Shown here piece after piece: positions 19,501 through 28,693 of a stretch of 64,000 nucleotides of DNA. The stretch covers positions 372,001 to 436,000 of the forward strand of contig CAWBNG010000008.1 of the NCBI GenBank assembly GCA_963790075.1, written 5' to 3'. A program made the position numbers and the translations under genes. Position 1 is the stretch's first letter. Each line of letters starts with the position of its first letter. The DNA is from CAYOUV01 sp963790075 (GTDB taxonomy: Bacteria; Chloroflexota; Anaerolineae; Anaerolineales; Villigracilaceae). The notes under the pieces are model-generated. The model was not told the origin of the DNA and made no database searches. It was given only the letters and a program-made list of their open reading frames with translations.

Positions 19501-19501
19501 A

Positions 19502-19525
19502 CAAAAATCACGGCGCAAGCCGTGA
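19502..19525 (-). terminator. Terminator after rpmB (also after rpe)
   Basis: Stem TCACGGC / GCCGTGA closes a 4-nt loop. On the minus strand it is followed by ATTTTTG, a proper T-run; on the plus strand the T-run is weak. Confidence 0.7.
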
Positions 19526-19551
19526 CGTTTGTCTCGAGGGTTAACCGGGAA

Positions 19552-19734
19552 TTAGGCTGTCTTCGCCAGGGTGCGGATGCACTTGGCGCACAGCACTTTT
19601 TGCACCTTACGACCTTTTTCAATCACGGTCACCTTTTGCAGGTTCGGTTTGAAGGCGCGATTGGTAGCGCGCATCGAGAATGACCGGTTGTGGCCAAAGG
19701 TAGTTGCTTTACCGCAGTGTGCACACTTAGCCAT
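19552..19734 (-). CDS. rpmB: Ribosomal protein bL28
   Basis: 60 residues from the ATG at 19734. Sequence MAKCAHCGKATTFGHN..., with pairs CAHC and CAKC forming the zinc-binding version of L28 (C+ type). FKPNLQKV and the basic C-terminus match the family. It is a component of the large ribosomal subunit. It is monocistronic, with its own promoter, a leader hairpin and a terminator. Confidence 0.95.
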   Translation of the reverse strand: MAKCAHCGKATTFGHNRSFSMRATNRAFKPNLQKVTVIEKGRKVQKVLCAKCIRTLAKTA

Positions 19735-19775
19735 CTTACAGTGTCCTTTCCAATAACTAAAAGATAATTCCTTGA

Positions 19776-19801
19776 GCGCTGTCTGACTTAACAGGCAGCG
19801 C
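19776..19801 (-). promoter_or_regulatory. Leader hairpin of rpmB
   Basis: The 5' untranslated region can fold GCGCTG-C-CTG / CAG-A-CAGCGC around a 6-nt loop, immediately downstream of the promoter. A regulatory role is a guess. Confidence 0.35.
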
Positions 19802-19830
19802 ATTTTACCACAAACTCCCGGCTTCCTCAA
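19802..19830 (-). promoter_or_regulatory. Promoter of rpmB
   Basis: On the minus strand TTGAGG (19830-19825) and TAAAAT (19807-19802) are separated by 17 bp. Confidence 0.65.
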
Positions 19831-19839
19831 GCAGAAAAC

Positions 19840-21111
19840 GTGATCCTGGTGAATTTGAAAAGTACCAAAGCCAACATCATTTGGGCGACTGCAATCCAAA
19901 TACTCGAAAAGTTGACAGGCTATCTGGTCCTGGTGGTGCTGACCCGCTATCTGCTCAAAGCCGATCTGGGCCTGATGTTTTTTGCAGCTACCATTTCGGG
20001 ATTAGGCGCAATCCTCTTGAATTTTGGGACGGATACCCATCTGATCCGCGCTGTGGCCTCCGAACCGGACCAATCCATGCAGCATATGTCCCAGGTGCTT
20101 TCCACACGTTTAACCAATGTGTTCGTGGGCTACGTCTTGATCAACTCGGTTGTTTACCTGCTGCGACCCATGCTCAGCCCGGTTTTGTTGTGGGTCACGG
20201 CTTATGATTTCCTCGACGAAATCTATTTTTGTTTCTCAGCTTTTTTTATCGGCGAAAAACGGATCATATATCGGCTCTTGACGGGTACGACTTTCAAGTT
20301 TTTGACCCTGGCGGTTGTCTCTGTAATTGCAATCCTGACCCGGTCTTTGTTCGCGGTATTAGCGTGCTATTTGCTAGTTAATTTAACCAATGTGCTCTTG
20401 GCATTTGCTTTTGTCCGCCGCAAATATGGACCGCTCCAACTTCACGTAGATTGGCGTCGTAGCCTGAATCTAATGAAGATCTCCGCCCCATTTTTCTTGT
20501 TGAGCTTTCTGACCGAGGTGCACATGCGCTTCGATACCGTCATGGTGGGGCTCTTCCTGGACCTTAAACAAGTCGCGAATTACGAACTCGGCATTAAATT
20601 GATGGAAGTCGCCCGGGTGGTCGTGCGTCCGATTAGCATGGTATTCTTCCCTGTCTTTTCGGAAATGGTTGTCAGGTTTAGGTGGCATTCTTTGCGACTG
20701 AGATTTATGCAAGTACTGGCTGGTGTAGTTGGGATCGGCTTTCTACTCGCGATAGGCATGCAATTATTCGGAGACCGGGCAATTCGCCTGCTGTTTGGTT
20801 CCAATTATCAGGATAGCGTTTTACCTGCTCGCGTGTTGTTCTTGAGCATCCCTCTTCTATACATCAATTACACCTCCAACATTGTAGCCAATGCCATGCG
20901 GTTGGAAAAGAAAACTGCCATATTGCTGGCTATCAGCGTAATTATGAATATTAGCCTGAATATCTATGCCATTCCAACTTTTGGTATCCTCGGCGCTGCC
21001 TGGGTGACGGTAATTACCCAATTGTTTTTAGCGGTCACTATGCTAGCCTTGGTCTCTTATCACCTGATCAGGATTCCACTTCCCGGATCCAAAACTCCCC
21101 CAACGGGCTGA
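19840..21111 (+). CDS. Polysaccharide/lipid-linked oligosaccharide flippase (Wzx/MATE-like)
   Basis: About 423 residues, hydrophobic throughout with roughly 12-14 membrane helices, opening TKANIIWATAIQILEKLTGYLVL as in Wzx/PST family flippases. GTG at 19840 is used; GTG at 19849 is an alternative. Such proteins move undecaprenol-linked repeat units across the membrane. It is the first gene of a polysaccharide locus that continues on both strands to 28462. Codon use looks more AT-rich than the upstream housekeeping genes. Confidence 0.85.
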   Translation: MILVNLKSTKANIIWATAIQILEKLTGYLVLVVLTRYLLKADLGLMFFAATISGLGAILLNFGTDTHLIRAVASEPDQSMQHMSQVLSTRLTNVFVGYVLINSVVYLLRPMLSPVLLWVTAYDFLDEIYFCFSAFFIGEKRIIYRLLTGTTFKFLTLAVVSVIAILTRSLFAVLACYLLVNLTNVLLAFAFVRRKYGPLQLHVDWRRSLNLMKISAPFFLLSFLTEVHMRFDTVMVGLFLDLKQVANYELGIKLMEVARVVVRPISMVFFPVFSEMVVRFRWHSLRLRFMQVLAGVVGIGFLLAIGMQLFGDRAIRLLFGSNYQDSVLPARVLFLSIPLLYINYTSNIVANAMRLEKKTAILLAISVIMNISLNIYAIPTFGILGAAWVTVITQLFLAVTMLALVSYHLIRIPLPGSKTPPTG

Positions 21112-21142
21112 GATGAGGTCGACTCAGGATGAATCTGTCAGA

Positions 21143-22729
21143 TTAGCTTCCAGCTGCCATAACCTGTTTGACTCGCTCGGCCAGGCGGATGGCCAGTGCC
21201 ACGATGGTCAGGGTGGGGTTGGCCATGCCGGAAGTTGGGAAGACAGAACTGCCGGCAATATATAAGTTGTTCACGCCATGAACCAGACAGTTTTCGTCCA
21301 CAACCCCCATATGTGGATTGGTGTGCATCCGTGTGGTACCCATATGATGCTTTCCGGCCAGCATGGATACCGGCCAGCCATCGGATTCAAGCTCATGGTT
21401 GATTTTTTTGACCTGAGCACCCATGCGCTTTAACCCGTCGTGCGTGAGTTCTTCCAGGCGATGGAAACTATCCAGGTCTTGCGGAGACAGCTCCCAGTGT
21501 AGGCGGATGCGGTTTATCCCCAGCGCATCCTTTTGGTTGGAGAGTGTGACACGGCTGTTGGGATTGGGAACCGTTTCTACCTGAAAGCGGATGGCATATT
21601 GACTGGATGGGCGGATTTTATGTCGGGCCATCTGCAGCAGGGTGTTGCTGATTTTAGGTATATGGGACAATGACCGTCCCATATTTTTAAGCGCGGATAA
21701 TGTCGGTGCAGTGGTGTGCTGGAGAACGTCCATCATCTGCAGGAAATCTGCCAGGTCTTTCGAGTAGTAACGGTCTTCGGTTTTATATATCGGCCGACTG
21801 ACCAGAAACATGGATCCATTCAATAATTTCTCTTTGCGCATGCGGGATTCGGGAATACCAAGCGCATGGACTACGCCTAGATTTTTTTGTTTGGCTTCGT
21901 AATTCAACTTCAAAAATTGAGGCGGAAATCCTGCCGGAATATCAACCAGCGTGCCGCTGAACAGATGCGGATGTTCCATGAAATACCGCCCGACCAGGTC
22001 GTACTGATTCCCAATGCCATTTGCCTGGACATCATTTGAAACCAGTAACATCCTGGTGATTTCCAGGGCGCTGGCGGACAGAATGAATATTTTGGCTTTG
22101 AGGCTGAATTTATTTTTTGCGATGGTCTTACATTCGATACTCGAGACCCGGCGACCCTCGGGATCGAGCGCAATTTTGATGGCATTTGCCTGCAATACCA
22201 GGTGGAGGTTAGCTGCCTGGTGAAGGTTGTCCAGGTAGGTCTGGCCGAAATCAGTCGGTGGGCTGAAGCGAAATACCTTTGTCTCAAGGCCAGAAGATTC
22301 GATGATTGAGTCGGATTGTCCGGCCTGATAATCGTACGCGCCTAGTTCGCATAAGACATGCGCGCGAGCATAGTAGGGATCGAGATCCTTCTTTACAATC
22401 GGCCAGCCGCTATGCGGCAGCCAGGATCGCTCTTCGAAGTCAATCTCGTCCAGCGGCCGGCAGCGGCCAAACCAGGTTTTGGTCGTGCCTCCGAATTGGC
22501 GGCGCTTGGTGAATTCAAGGGGCGGATAAGGCCGGCCTGAATTCTCCCCACGGTAAAGCAGCTGGGTTCGATGTCGGAATTCGGTTCCCCCGCTTTCCAC
22601 CAGCAATACCCGGAAGGGTGCGTTAGCCAGTTCTGCGGCCACGGCAATGCCAGCTGCTCCAGCGCCAATGATGCAGACGTCGGTTTCTAAAATTTGGTTT
22701 GTTGGCAAGGATTGAGCGTCGATCAGCAA
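21143..22729 (-). CDS. GMC-family FAD-dependent oxidoreductase
   Basis: 528 residues from a TTG at 22729 with AGGAG 6 nt upstream. The Rossmann motif CIIGAGAAGIAVAAEL lies at about residues 19-34, followed by the ESGG strand end. The C-terminal GMC signature HMGTTRMHTNPHMGVVDENC continues to YIAGSSVFPTSGMANPT. GMC enzymes oxidise alcohols or sugars with FAD. The active-site His is plausible in HMGTTRMH; the second base is uncertain. Convergent with the flippase and divergent from the GT4 gene, it probably modifies a sugar of the locus (inference). Confidence 0.9.
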   Translation of the reverse strand: MLIDAQSLPTNQILETDVCIIGAGAAGIAVAAELANAPFRVLLVESGGTEFRHRTQLLYRGENSGRPYPPLEFTKRRQFGGTTKTWFGRCRPLDEIDFEERSWLPHSGWPIVKKDLDPYYARAHVLCELGAYDYQAGQSDSIIESSGLETKVFRFSPPTDFGQTYLDNLHQAANLHLVLQANAIKIALDPEGRRVSSIECKTIAKNKFSLKAKIFILSASALEITRMLLVSNDVQANGIGNQYDLVGRYFMEHPHLFSGTLVDIPAGFPPQFLKLNYEAKQKNLGVVHALGIPESRMRKEKLLNGSMFLVSRPIYKTEDRYYSKDLADFLQMMDVLQHTTAPTLSALKNMGRSLSHIPKISNTLLQMARHKIRPSSQYAIRFQVETVPNPNSRVTLSNQKDALGINRIRLHWELSPQDLDSFHRLEELTHDGLKRMGAQVKKINHELESDGWPVSMLAGKHHMGTTRMHTNPHMGVVDENCLVHGVNNLYIAGSSVFPTSGMANPTLTIVALAIRLAERVKQVMAAGS

Positions 22730-22881
22730 TATTTGCTCCTGGATGGATACAATTCAGGTATAGCTAGTCCGGTCGTCCTACCGGAATGGAAACTAAGCAT
22801 AGGGAAGAGTTAAAGCATAATGTACCGATTATAATCAACATCCATTGGTGTACGTATTTTTAAAAAGGCCTAATCTTAACT

Positions 22882-24045
22882 GTGTCATATAAAATTGCCA
22901 TCGTTGCTGCCTGTCCATTTCCCTATCCTCGCGGAACGCCGATACGCATCTTGCGCATGTCAGAGGGGTTGGCTGCCCTCGGTCATGAGGTGCATGTTGT
23001 TACGTATCATATTGGACAGGATGACGAAGAACTTCCATTCGCCATCCACCGCATTCGCAATGTGCCCACCTATCATAAACTCACTCCCGGCCCAAGCTAT
23101 CAAAAACTGTTTTTGTTGGATATTTTGCTGGCACGCAAACTTTTGTCAGTCGTAAAAGCGCAAAAGATCGATGTCATTCATGCGCATCACTACGAGGGGC
23201 TGCTGGCCGGCCTGTTTGTGTCTCGTCTCACTGGCGTTCCGGTTGTGTTCGATGTGCATACCCTCCTGGCGACTGAATTGCCACACTACAAACTCGGTTT
23301 ACCGGCTGGCGTGCTGCGTTGGCTGGGACAGCGCTTGGACCACTGGTTGCCCTTTGAGCCCGATCAGATTGTCACCGTGACGAACACAGTCCGCGACAGG
23401 CTGATCGACGAAATCGGCGTTCCTGCTGCCAAAGTCACTACCGTCTACACGGGGATCGAGTCCGAGCATTTTGCCGCCCAGAGGCTGGCATCTCAAGTCC
23501 CAACCTCTCGGGTGCTGGTTTATGCGGGCAACCTGGCTGCATACCAGGGAATTGACTTGATGCTCGAGAGCTTTCGTAAAGTGCTGGACCAGCGCCCCGA
23601 TACAATTCTGAAGATCATTACTGACTCACAACTGGCCGCATACCAAAAGCTGATCGCAAGCTTGCAGTTGCGCGACCATATCCTCGTCGAGATAGGGGAT
23701 TATTTTCAACTGCCGATAAAACTTCACTCCGCCATGATTGCCTTGAACCCACGCGTTGATTGCGATGGCTTGCCCGTCAAATTATTGAATTATATGGCCA
23801 CTGGCAGAGCGATTGTCTCGTTTGCTGGTTCAGCGGAAATATTGGAGCATGAGCAGACCGGACTGGTCGTGCCGTCGGGCGACACCCAGGCGTTTGCATC
23901 GGCCATCGTCAAGCTGCTCGACGATCCGGATCTCGCCCGGCGGCTGGGCGCGGCTGCGCAAACCAGAGTGCAGGAGTTCTTTGTCTGGAAATCTCAGGTC
24001 AGGCTGCTTGAGCGAGTTTATGGGGATATGTTGGGAAGAACATGA
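22882..24045 (+). CDS. Glycosyltransferase family 4 (GT-B fold)
   Basis: 387 residues from a GTG start. The N-terminal domain opens CPFPYPRGTPIRILRMSEGLAALGHEVHVVT, the usual acceptor-side Gly-rich start. The C-terminal domain has VLVYAGNLAAYQGIDLML and the nucleotide-sugar binding region PRVDCDGLPVKLLNYMATGRAIV, ending with the typical RVQEFFVWKSQ helix. It transfers a sugar from a nucleotide or prenyl-phosphate donor. It opens a five-gene run with overlapping junctions (22882-28462). Confidence 0.92.
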   Translation: MSYKIAIVAACPFPYPRGTPIRILRMSEGLAALGHEVHVVTYHIGQDDEELPFAIHRIRNVPTYHKLTPGPSYQKLFLLDILLARKLLSVVKAQKIDVIHAHHYEGLLAGLFVSRLTGVPVVFDVHTLLATELPHYKLGLPAGVLRWLGQRLDHWLPFEPDQIVTVTNTVRDRLIDEIGVPAAKVTTVYTGIESEHFAAQRLASQVPTSRVLVYAGNLAAYQGIDLMLESFRKVLDQRPDTILKIITDSQLAAYQKLIASLQLRDHILVEIGDYFQLPIKLHSAMIALNPRVDCDGLPVKLLNYMATGRAIVSFAGSAEILEHEQTGLVVPSGDTQAFASAIVKLLDDPDLARRLGAAAQTRVQEFFVWKSQVRLLERVYGDMLGRT

Positions 24046-24950
24046 TGATGCCGAACTTCATCATTATTGGCGCTGGTCGATCCGGGACGACCTCCCTTTA
24101 CTTTTATCTCAAACAGCACCCGGAGGTATTCCTCAGCCCGGTCAAGGAGACCAATTTCTTTGCCTATCTGGCTTTGGGAGCGGAAGAAGCGCATAGGCGG
24201 AGAGCCTTGCCGTGGAAAGTGAAAACCTTGGATCAATACCGGGCGCTATTTCGAGGTGGGGAGAATTTCAAAATGCGAGGTGAGGCTTCCCCAATTTACT
24301 TAAGTCTACCTGGCGTACCCGACCAGATTAGAAACCATCTGCCTGAGGTTAAACTGCTGGCTATTTTACGAAATCCCATTGAACGAGCCTATTCCAATTA
24401 CTTGAAATATGTGCGCGATGGGCTGGAAACCCGCAGCTTTGAGCGGGCGATTCAAGACGAGCTTCAATTTGGAATAGAAGGTAGCTATCCGTTGATCGGG
24501 ATGGGATATTACGTCCGCACCGGTTTTTATGCCCAACATTTACTGCGGTACCAGCAAGCTTTTTCCAGAGAACAGATTGGCCTGTTCTTGTACGACGATC
24601 TGGTACGCTCGCCGCAGGGGCTCATGCAGGCGATCTTCGCCTTCCTTCAAATCGAACCCGGATTTGTTCCTGATACGACGGTCCGCTTCAACCAGGCCGG
24701 CGTGCCAAGAAATAAGATGATTTCCTGGGTTAATCGCTTCAAGGGCTTGACCTCCTGGTTGCGTCAGCGCTTGCCTGCTCGTATCTATTTGCTGGCGCAA
24801 CGAGGTTATTCCCAGATTCAGGCGGGCGCTCTTGAGATCCCGGAGCTTTCCCACGCGACTCGCCAATTTTTACGCGACCTGTATGCTGAGGACATCAAGC
24901 AAGTGCAGGAGCTGGTAAGGCGCGACCTTTCATCATGGCTGCAGGAATGA
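24042..24950 (+). CDS. Sulfotransferase (PAPS-dependent)
   Basis: 302 residues; three consecutive ATGs make the exact start uncertain, and the first overlaps the GT4 stop as ATGA. The 5'-phosphosulfate loop is GAGRSGTTSLYFYLKQHP. The 3'-phosphate-binding region is LLAILRNPIERAYSNYLKYV, with Arg and Ser as expected. The C-terminus resembles heparan-sulfate-type sulfotransferases. It places sulfate on a hydroxyl or amine of a glycan using PAPS. Its place between glycosyltransferases suggests the product of this locus is sulfated. Confidence 0.9.
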   Translation: MMMPNFIIIGAGRSGTTSLYFYLKQHPEVFLSPVKETNFFAYLALGAEEAHRRRALPWKVKTLDQYRALFRGGENFKMRGEASPIYLSLPGVPDQIRNHLPEVKLLAILRNPIERAYSNYLKYVRDGLETRSFERAIQDELQFGIEGSYPLIGMGYYVRTGFYAQHLLRYQQAFSREQIGLFLYDDLVRSPQGLMQAIFAFLQIEPGFVPDTTVRFNQAGVPRNKMISWVNRFKGLTSWLRQRLPARIYLLAQRGYSQIQAGALEIPELSHATRQFLRDLYAEDIKQVQELVRRDLSSWLQE

Positions 24951-26017
24951 AACCAGGATTGCGTGTGTCTGCGGTGGTCGTCAACCACGAAAGCGGGGGC
25001 GTAATCCTGGAGACTGTCCGGGCTTTGACCGAGCAGACCTATCCCTTGGAATCGATCGTTGTGATTGACAACCATTCACAGGATGGAGACCCGCAGCGCA
25101 TACAGGCTGCTTTTCCGCATGTAAATTTGATCACTCTGCCGGAAAATGCCGGCCTGTCTCGGGCGCGCAATACCGGTTTGCGCCAAGCGGAGGCCGAACT
25201 GGTCTTGCTGCTCGATGACGATCTCTATCTGGCCCCGCAAGCCCTGGAGTGGATGGTGAAGGCGTACCAGGAGACTAAGGCTGCCATCCTTTGTCCGCGC
25301 ATCATTTATTACCCCGAAGGCGATACGATCCAATGTGACGGTGCTGCTCTTCATTTCACCGGGACTTTGGTGTTGCGCAACGCAAATTGTCCCGTCGAGC
25401 AAACGCCAGCAGTTCGCTCTGAAGTCAATGCTTTTATCGGAGCCTGTTTACTGGTTGACCGCCAGACTTTGGAAGACCTGGGCGGATTTGACGAATCCTT
25501 TTTCTTTTACTTGGAAGACCTGGAACTCGCCTATCGTCTGCGTTCGCTGGGCTTTTCCCTGTGCTGCGAACCTCACGCCGTCGGATATCACGACCGGGGT
25601 CAAGGTACGGCAGGACTGTCCTTTCGAGGGCAGGGGGATTACCCGGCTCGACGCGCTTTTTACGTGCTGCGCCATCGCTGGCTGACGATGTGCCTGCATT
25701 ACCGGGTTCGCTCTCTGGTGGTCTTGTTCCCAGCGCTCTGCTTGTACGAAACCGCAGCCTTGGGAGAATGTCTACGACGTGGTTGGCTGCTTGAATGGGT
25801 TAGGGCCGCTTATTCATTGATGCGCGAAGGCCGGTCGATTTGGACCAAACGAAAGCGCTGGCAGGGGGCGCGCAAGCTGGAAGACCGCCAGCTGCTTACG
25901 GGAGGCCCCTTACCCTTGGCTGCGGGGTTTGTACGTGGGAAGAGAATGGCTGGGGCAGTCACAGTTCTGGAATGGCTGCTGAATTCTTATTGGAATTGGG
26001 CAAAAAGATGGCTCTAA
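24935..26017 (+). CDS. Glycosyltransferase family 2 (rhamnosyltransferase-like)
   Basis: 360 residues from ATG 24935; ATG 24947 (ATGA overlap with the sulfotransferase) is an equally possible start. The GT-A core shows VSAVVVNHESGG, VIDNHSQDG and the metal motif LLLDDDLYL. GGFDESFFFYLEDLELAYRL is the acceptor-side signature of GT2 rhamnosyltransferase-like enzymes. The C-terminus is amphipathic and may touch the membrane. Third gene of the run. Confidence 0.9.
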   Translation: MAAGMKPGLRVSAVVVNHESGGVILETVRALTEQTYPLESIVVIDNHSQDGDPQRIQAAFPHVNLITLPENAGLSRARNTGLRQAEAELVLLLDDDLYLAPQALEWMVKAYQETKAAILCPRIIYYPEGDTIQCDGAALHFTGTLVLRNANCPVEQTPAVRSEVNAFIGACLLVDRQTLEDLGGFDESFFFYLEDLELAYRLRSLGFSLCCEPHAVGYHDRGQGTAGLSFRGQGDYPARRAFYVLRHRWLTMCLHYRVRSLVVLFPALCLYETAALGECLRRGWLLEWVRAAYSLMREGRSIWTKRKRWQGARKLEDRQLLTGGPLPLAAGFVRGKRMAGAVTVLEWLLNSYWNWAKRWL

Positions 26018-26922
26018 CCACTGCGGAAAAACAAACGTCGCCGCTGCTCTCGGTCATCATTCCCTGTTTGGGACATGCCCCTGAACTGCGGGCTTGCCTG
26101 GCTGTGCTCCAGAAACAGCGAGAGCGGCTGGTTTTCGAGGTCCTGGTCGTCGATAGCGCTAGTGACCCCGAGGTGGAAGCAGTGGTTGCGGCATTCTCGC
26201 AAATCCATTTGATTCGCTCGGAAGCGGGATTAGCTCCTGGTGCGGCCCGCAACCTGGGCGTTAGGCACGCAACGGGGGATGGGGTAGCCTTCCTGGACGC
26301 GGACTGCCTCCCGGCGCCGGATTGGGTCGATCAGGCCCAGCACTCCCTACAGGCGGGGATGAAAATCATCGGTGGGCCGGTGCTGGATGTCCACCCGAAC
26401 CATCCCATTGCTTGGGCCGACAACCGTTTGCAGTTTGCCGATTTCCAAGCCGGGCGACCAACTGGACCGGGAACGCATTTCCCGTCCTGCAATCTGGTCA
26501 TGCATCGAGCCACTTTTGAGAGTCTCGGCGGATTCCCGACCGGTCTACCGACGGGGGAAGATGTGCTGCTGTCGCAGCGGGCAGTTGAGTTGTATCCGGA
26601 TGAGATGTTTTATAATCCGGCATTAATTGTGCGCCATCGGGGCCGCCAGACCTGGCGCGAACTGGTCAGTCACCAGAGCAGCTTGGGATTTCACCGCGCC
26701 AGCCTGGGATTGTTTCTGGGTCGCAGCTATCTCTGGTTAGGGCGACATCCTGTTCTGGCTGGTTGGGTAATCCTGCGTCGCTGGGCTTACGTTAGCCTGC
26801 GGACCTTCCAGTATGACCGATCCGGCTTGTGGCGTTTGTTTTTGTACCTTCCCTGGATCCTGGCTGGATTGATTGCCTGGACGGCCGGCTTTTACAGTGG
26901 TATGCGGCTGCCGGATGAGTGA
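26008..26922 (+). CDS. Glycosyltransferase family 2
   Basis: 304 residues from ATG 26008, overlapping the preceding gene by 10 nt; a longer frame from 25840 has no family similarity and is rejected. GT-A features: SVIIPCLGHAPELRACL, VLVVDSASDPE, GAARNLGVRHATG and FLDADCLPAPDWV. GGFPTGLPTGEDVLLSQRA supplies the ED acceptor motif. Hydrophobic helices at the C-terminus (WRLFLYLPWILAGLIAW) indicate membrane attachment. It shares an operon with the neighbouring sulfotransferase. Confidence 0.9.
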   Translation: MALTTAEKQTSPLLSVIIPCLGHAPELRACLAVLQKQRERLVFEVLVVDSASDPEVEAVVAAFSQIHLIRSEAGLAPGAARNLGVRHATGDGVAFLDADCLPAPDWVDQAQHSLQAGMKIIGGPVLDVHPNHPIAWADNRLQFADFQAGRPTGPGTHFPSCNLVMHRATFESLGGFPTGLPTGEDVLLSQRAVELYPDEMFYNPALIVRHRGRQTWRELVSHQSSLGFHRASLGLFLGRSYLWLGRHPVLAGWVILRRWAYVSLRTFQYDRSGLWRLFLYLPWILAGLIAWTAGFYSGMRLPDE

Positions 26923-26929
26923 GGAAAGC

Positions 26930-28462
26930 ATGTCGAAATTACTTGTGATTGGCTTGGACGGGGCTGAACCAACGCTGCTTGAGCGATGGATGGCTGATGA
27001 CACCTTGCCGAATTTAAAACGGTTGCGCGAGCGCGGTGGGTATGGATACCTGGATTCTGATGCCGGCTTGCTAGCTGGTTCTGTCTGGTTTTCCTTTTAC
27101 ACCGGGCAGACGGCTGCCAATCATGGTATTTACAACTACCTGGTCTGGCGGCCGGAGAAGATGATCACCGAGCCGCCTTCCGCGAAGTGGCTGGACCTGC
27201 AACCATTTTGGCGTACATTCGGCCAAAATGGGCCGCGGGCTGTCGTGGTTGATATTCCTTTGACCTATGCCCCGACGCCTTTCAATGGTAGCGAGCTGAT
27301 CGGTTGGGCCACGCATGATTCCCTGGGACCGCTGACTTCTTTTCCACCCGAATTGGCAGAGCGTATCCGCACGCGTTTCGGTGATTCTATGCAAGCAGAG
27401 GAACGTTATGGCTTATTGAATAAACGGGAATTCCTCGCGATTCGCGACCAGATGGTCTGGATTACTAAAAACCTGCGTGACCTGTGCCTGTCATTGATGC
27501 AAGAAGAGAGTTGGAATTTGTTCATGGTTTGCTTTGCCACCATTCATCGCGGAGGGCACAAGCTCTGGGATTTGACCAATGTTACCGGTAAGTTAACTTC
27601 TACAGAGAAAGCCGAATTACAAGATTGCCTGCGCCAGGTCTATATCGCCTGTGACGAAGCGGTCGGCAAAATGGTGGAACAGGCTGGGCCGGATGCAACC
27701 ATATTGATTTTCTCACCCAAAGGCATGGGTCAAAATGCCTGCCGGAATTCGATCCTGCCGGAGATGCTGCACCGCGTTCTGGCGGGGGAATATTCGCAGC
27801 TCGGGCCAACCCCTGAAACAACTCTATTGTCGCGAATGCGGAATTTGATCCCTTCCCGTTGGCGGCACCGGGTCAAATCGGGGTTGCCAATTCGCTGGCG
27901 GCAGCTGCTAACCGGTTTCTGGCGTGTCGGTCAGATAAACTGGGAGCATACGCCTGCCTTTAGTATGATGGCGGACGTGCAGGGGTGGATCAGGATCAAC
28001 CTCAAAGGACGCGAATCCAAAGGGATCGTCGAACCCGGAAGGGAGTATGAAGCGCTGTGTCAGCAGATCGTCCAGGGGCTGAAGACCTTCGTCGATGCAG
28101 ACAGCGGCCAACCGCTGGTCAGGGAGATCATTTATTCCCGCGATGTTTACAGCGGTCGTCGGCTGGACTGGCTGCCTGATCTGATTTTAAATTGGGTCGA
28201 GACCCCGGCCCATGAGATGCGTGCCGCCTATTCCCCGCTTTATGGAACCATCCCCTGGCCTATGCCGGGCAGGAATCCGGAGGGGCGTAGCGGCAATCAT
28301 GCTGCAACCGGGATGCTGCTGGTTTCCGGAAAAGGAATTGAGCCCGGTCCGCTGGCCGAAGCCGATATATTGGATCTCGCTCCGACCATCTTGAGTTTGC
28401 TGGGACAGCCGCTACCGGAAACCTTGGATGGTCAGCCAATTGATGAAATTCTTTACCCGTGA
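26930..28462 (+). CDS. Alkaline-phosphatase-superfamily protein (type I phosphodiesterase-like)
   Basis: 510 residues from ATG 26930 with GAGG upstream. The fold markers are LLVIGLDGAEPTLLERW at the N-terminus (first metal Asp), GSVWFSFYTGQTAANHGIYN (candidate Ser nucleophile and the TG..NHGI turn), and a C-terminal DLAPTILSLLGQPLPETLDG. Two metal-site regions deviate: the usual D-x-x-x-H reads ATIHRGGH, and SDHG reads SPKG. Family members hydrolyse phosphodiester, phosphonate or sulfate esters; the deviations may mean altered or lost catalysis. It ends the polysaccharide run. Confidence 0.8.
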   Translation: MSKLLVIGLDGAEPTLLERWMADDTLPNLKRLRERGGYGYLDSDAGLLAGSVWFSFYTGQTAANHGIYNYLVWRPEKMITEPPSAKWLDLQPFWRTFGQNGPRAVVVDIPLTYAPTPFNGSELIGWATHDSLGPLTSFPPELAERIRTRFGDSMQAEERYGLLNKREFLAIRDQMVWITKNLRDLCLSLMQEESWNLFMVCFATIHRGGHKLWDLTNVTGKLTSTEKAELQDCLRQVYIACDEAVGKMVEQAGPDATILIFSPKGMGQNACRNSILPEMLHRVLAGEYSQLGPTPETTLLSRMRNLIPSRWRHRVKSGLPIRWRQLLTGFWRVGQINWEHTPAFSMMADVQGWIRINLKGRESKGIVEPGREYEALCQQIVQGLKTFVDADSGQPLVREIIYSRDVYSGRRLDWLPDLILNWVETPAHEMRAAYSPLYGTIPWPMPGRNPEGRSGNHAATGMLLVSGKGIEPGPLAEADILDLAPTILSLLGQPLPETLDGQPIDEILYP

Positions 28463-28533
28463 AACCCAAAAACACCTTCTTGATAGTTCGCGTGTTTAAT
28501 TAAAATAAATATTGGTTGTGATCTGGTTGTTGT

Positions 28534-28545
28534 GACAAATTTGTC
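28534..28545. promoter_or_regulatory. Palindrome in the leader of the Asp23-fak operon
   Basis: A perfect 12-bp palindrome, GACAAATTTGTC, lies about 150 bp before the Asp23 start in a 230-bp AT-rich intergenic stretch. It could be an operator; I cannot place the promoter around it. Confidence 0.3.
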
Positions 28546-28693
28546 GGAAACTGCTTCAAATCTGGTAACATTAGTCGTACGTGTATCACTCATAATGTGT
28601 CAGACCTTAAATTTCCGGGATAACCTGCGTCCGTCAGTGTAGGTAAAGCAGGACTCGGATTAATGAAACTAGTCATTGATAGAGGAAATATCT

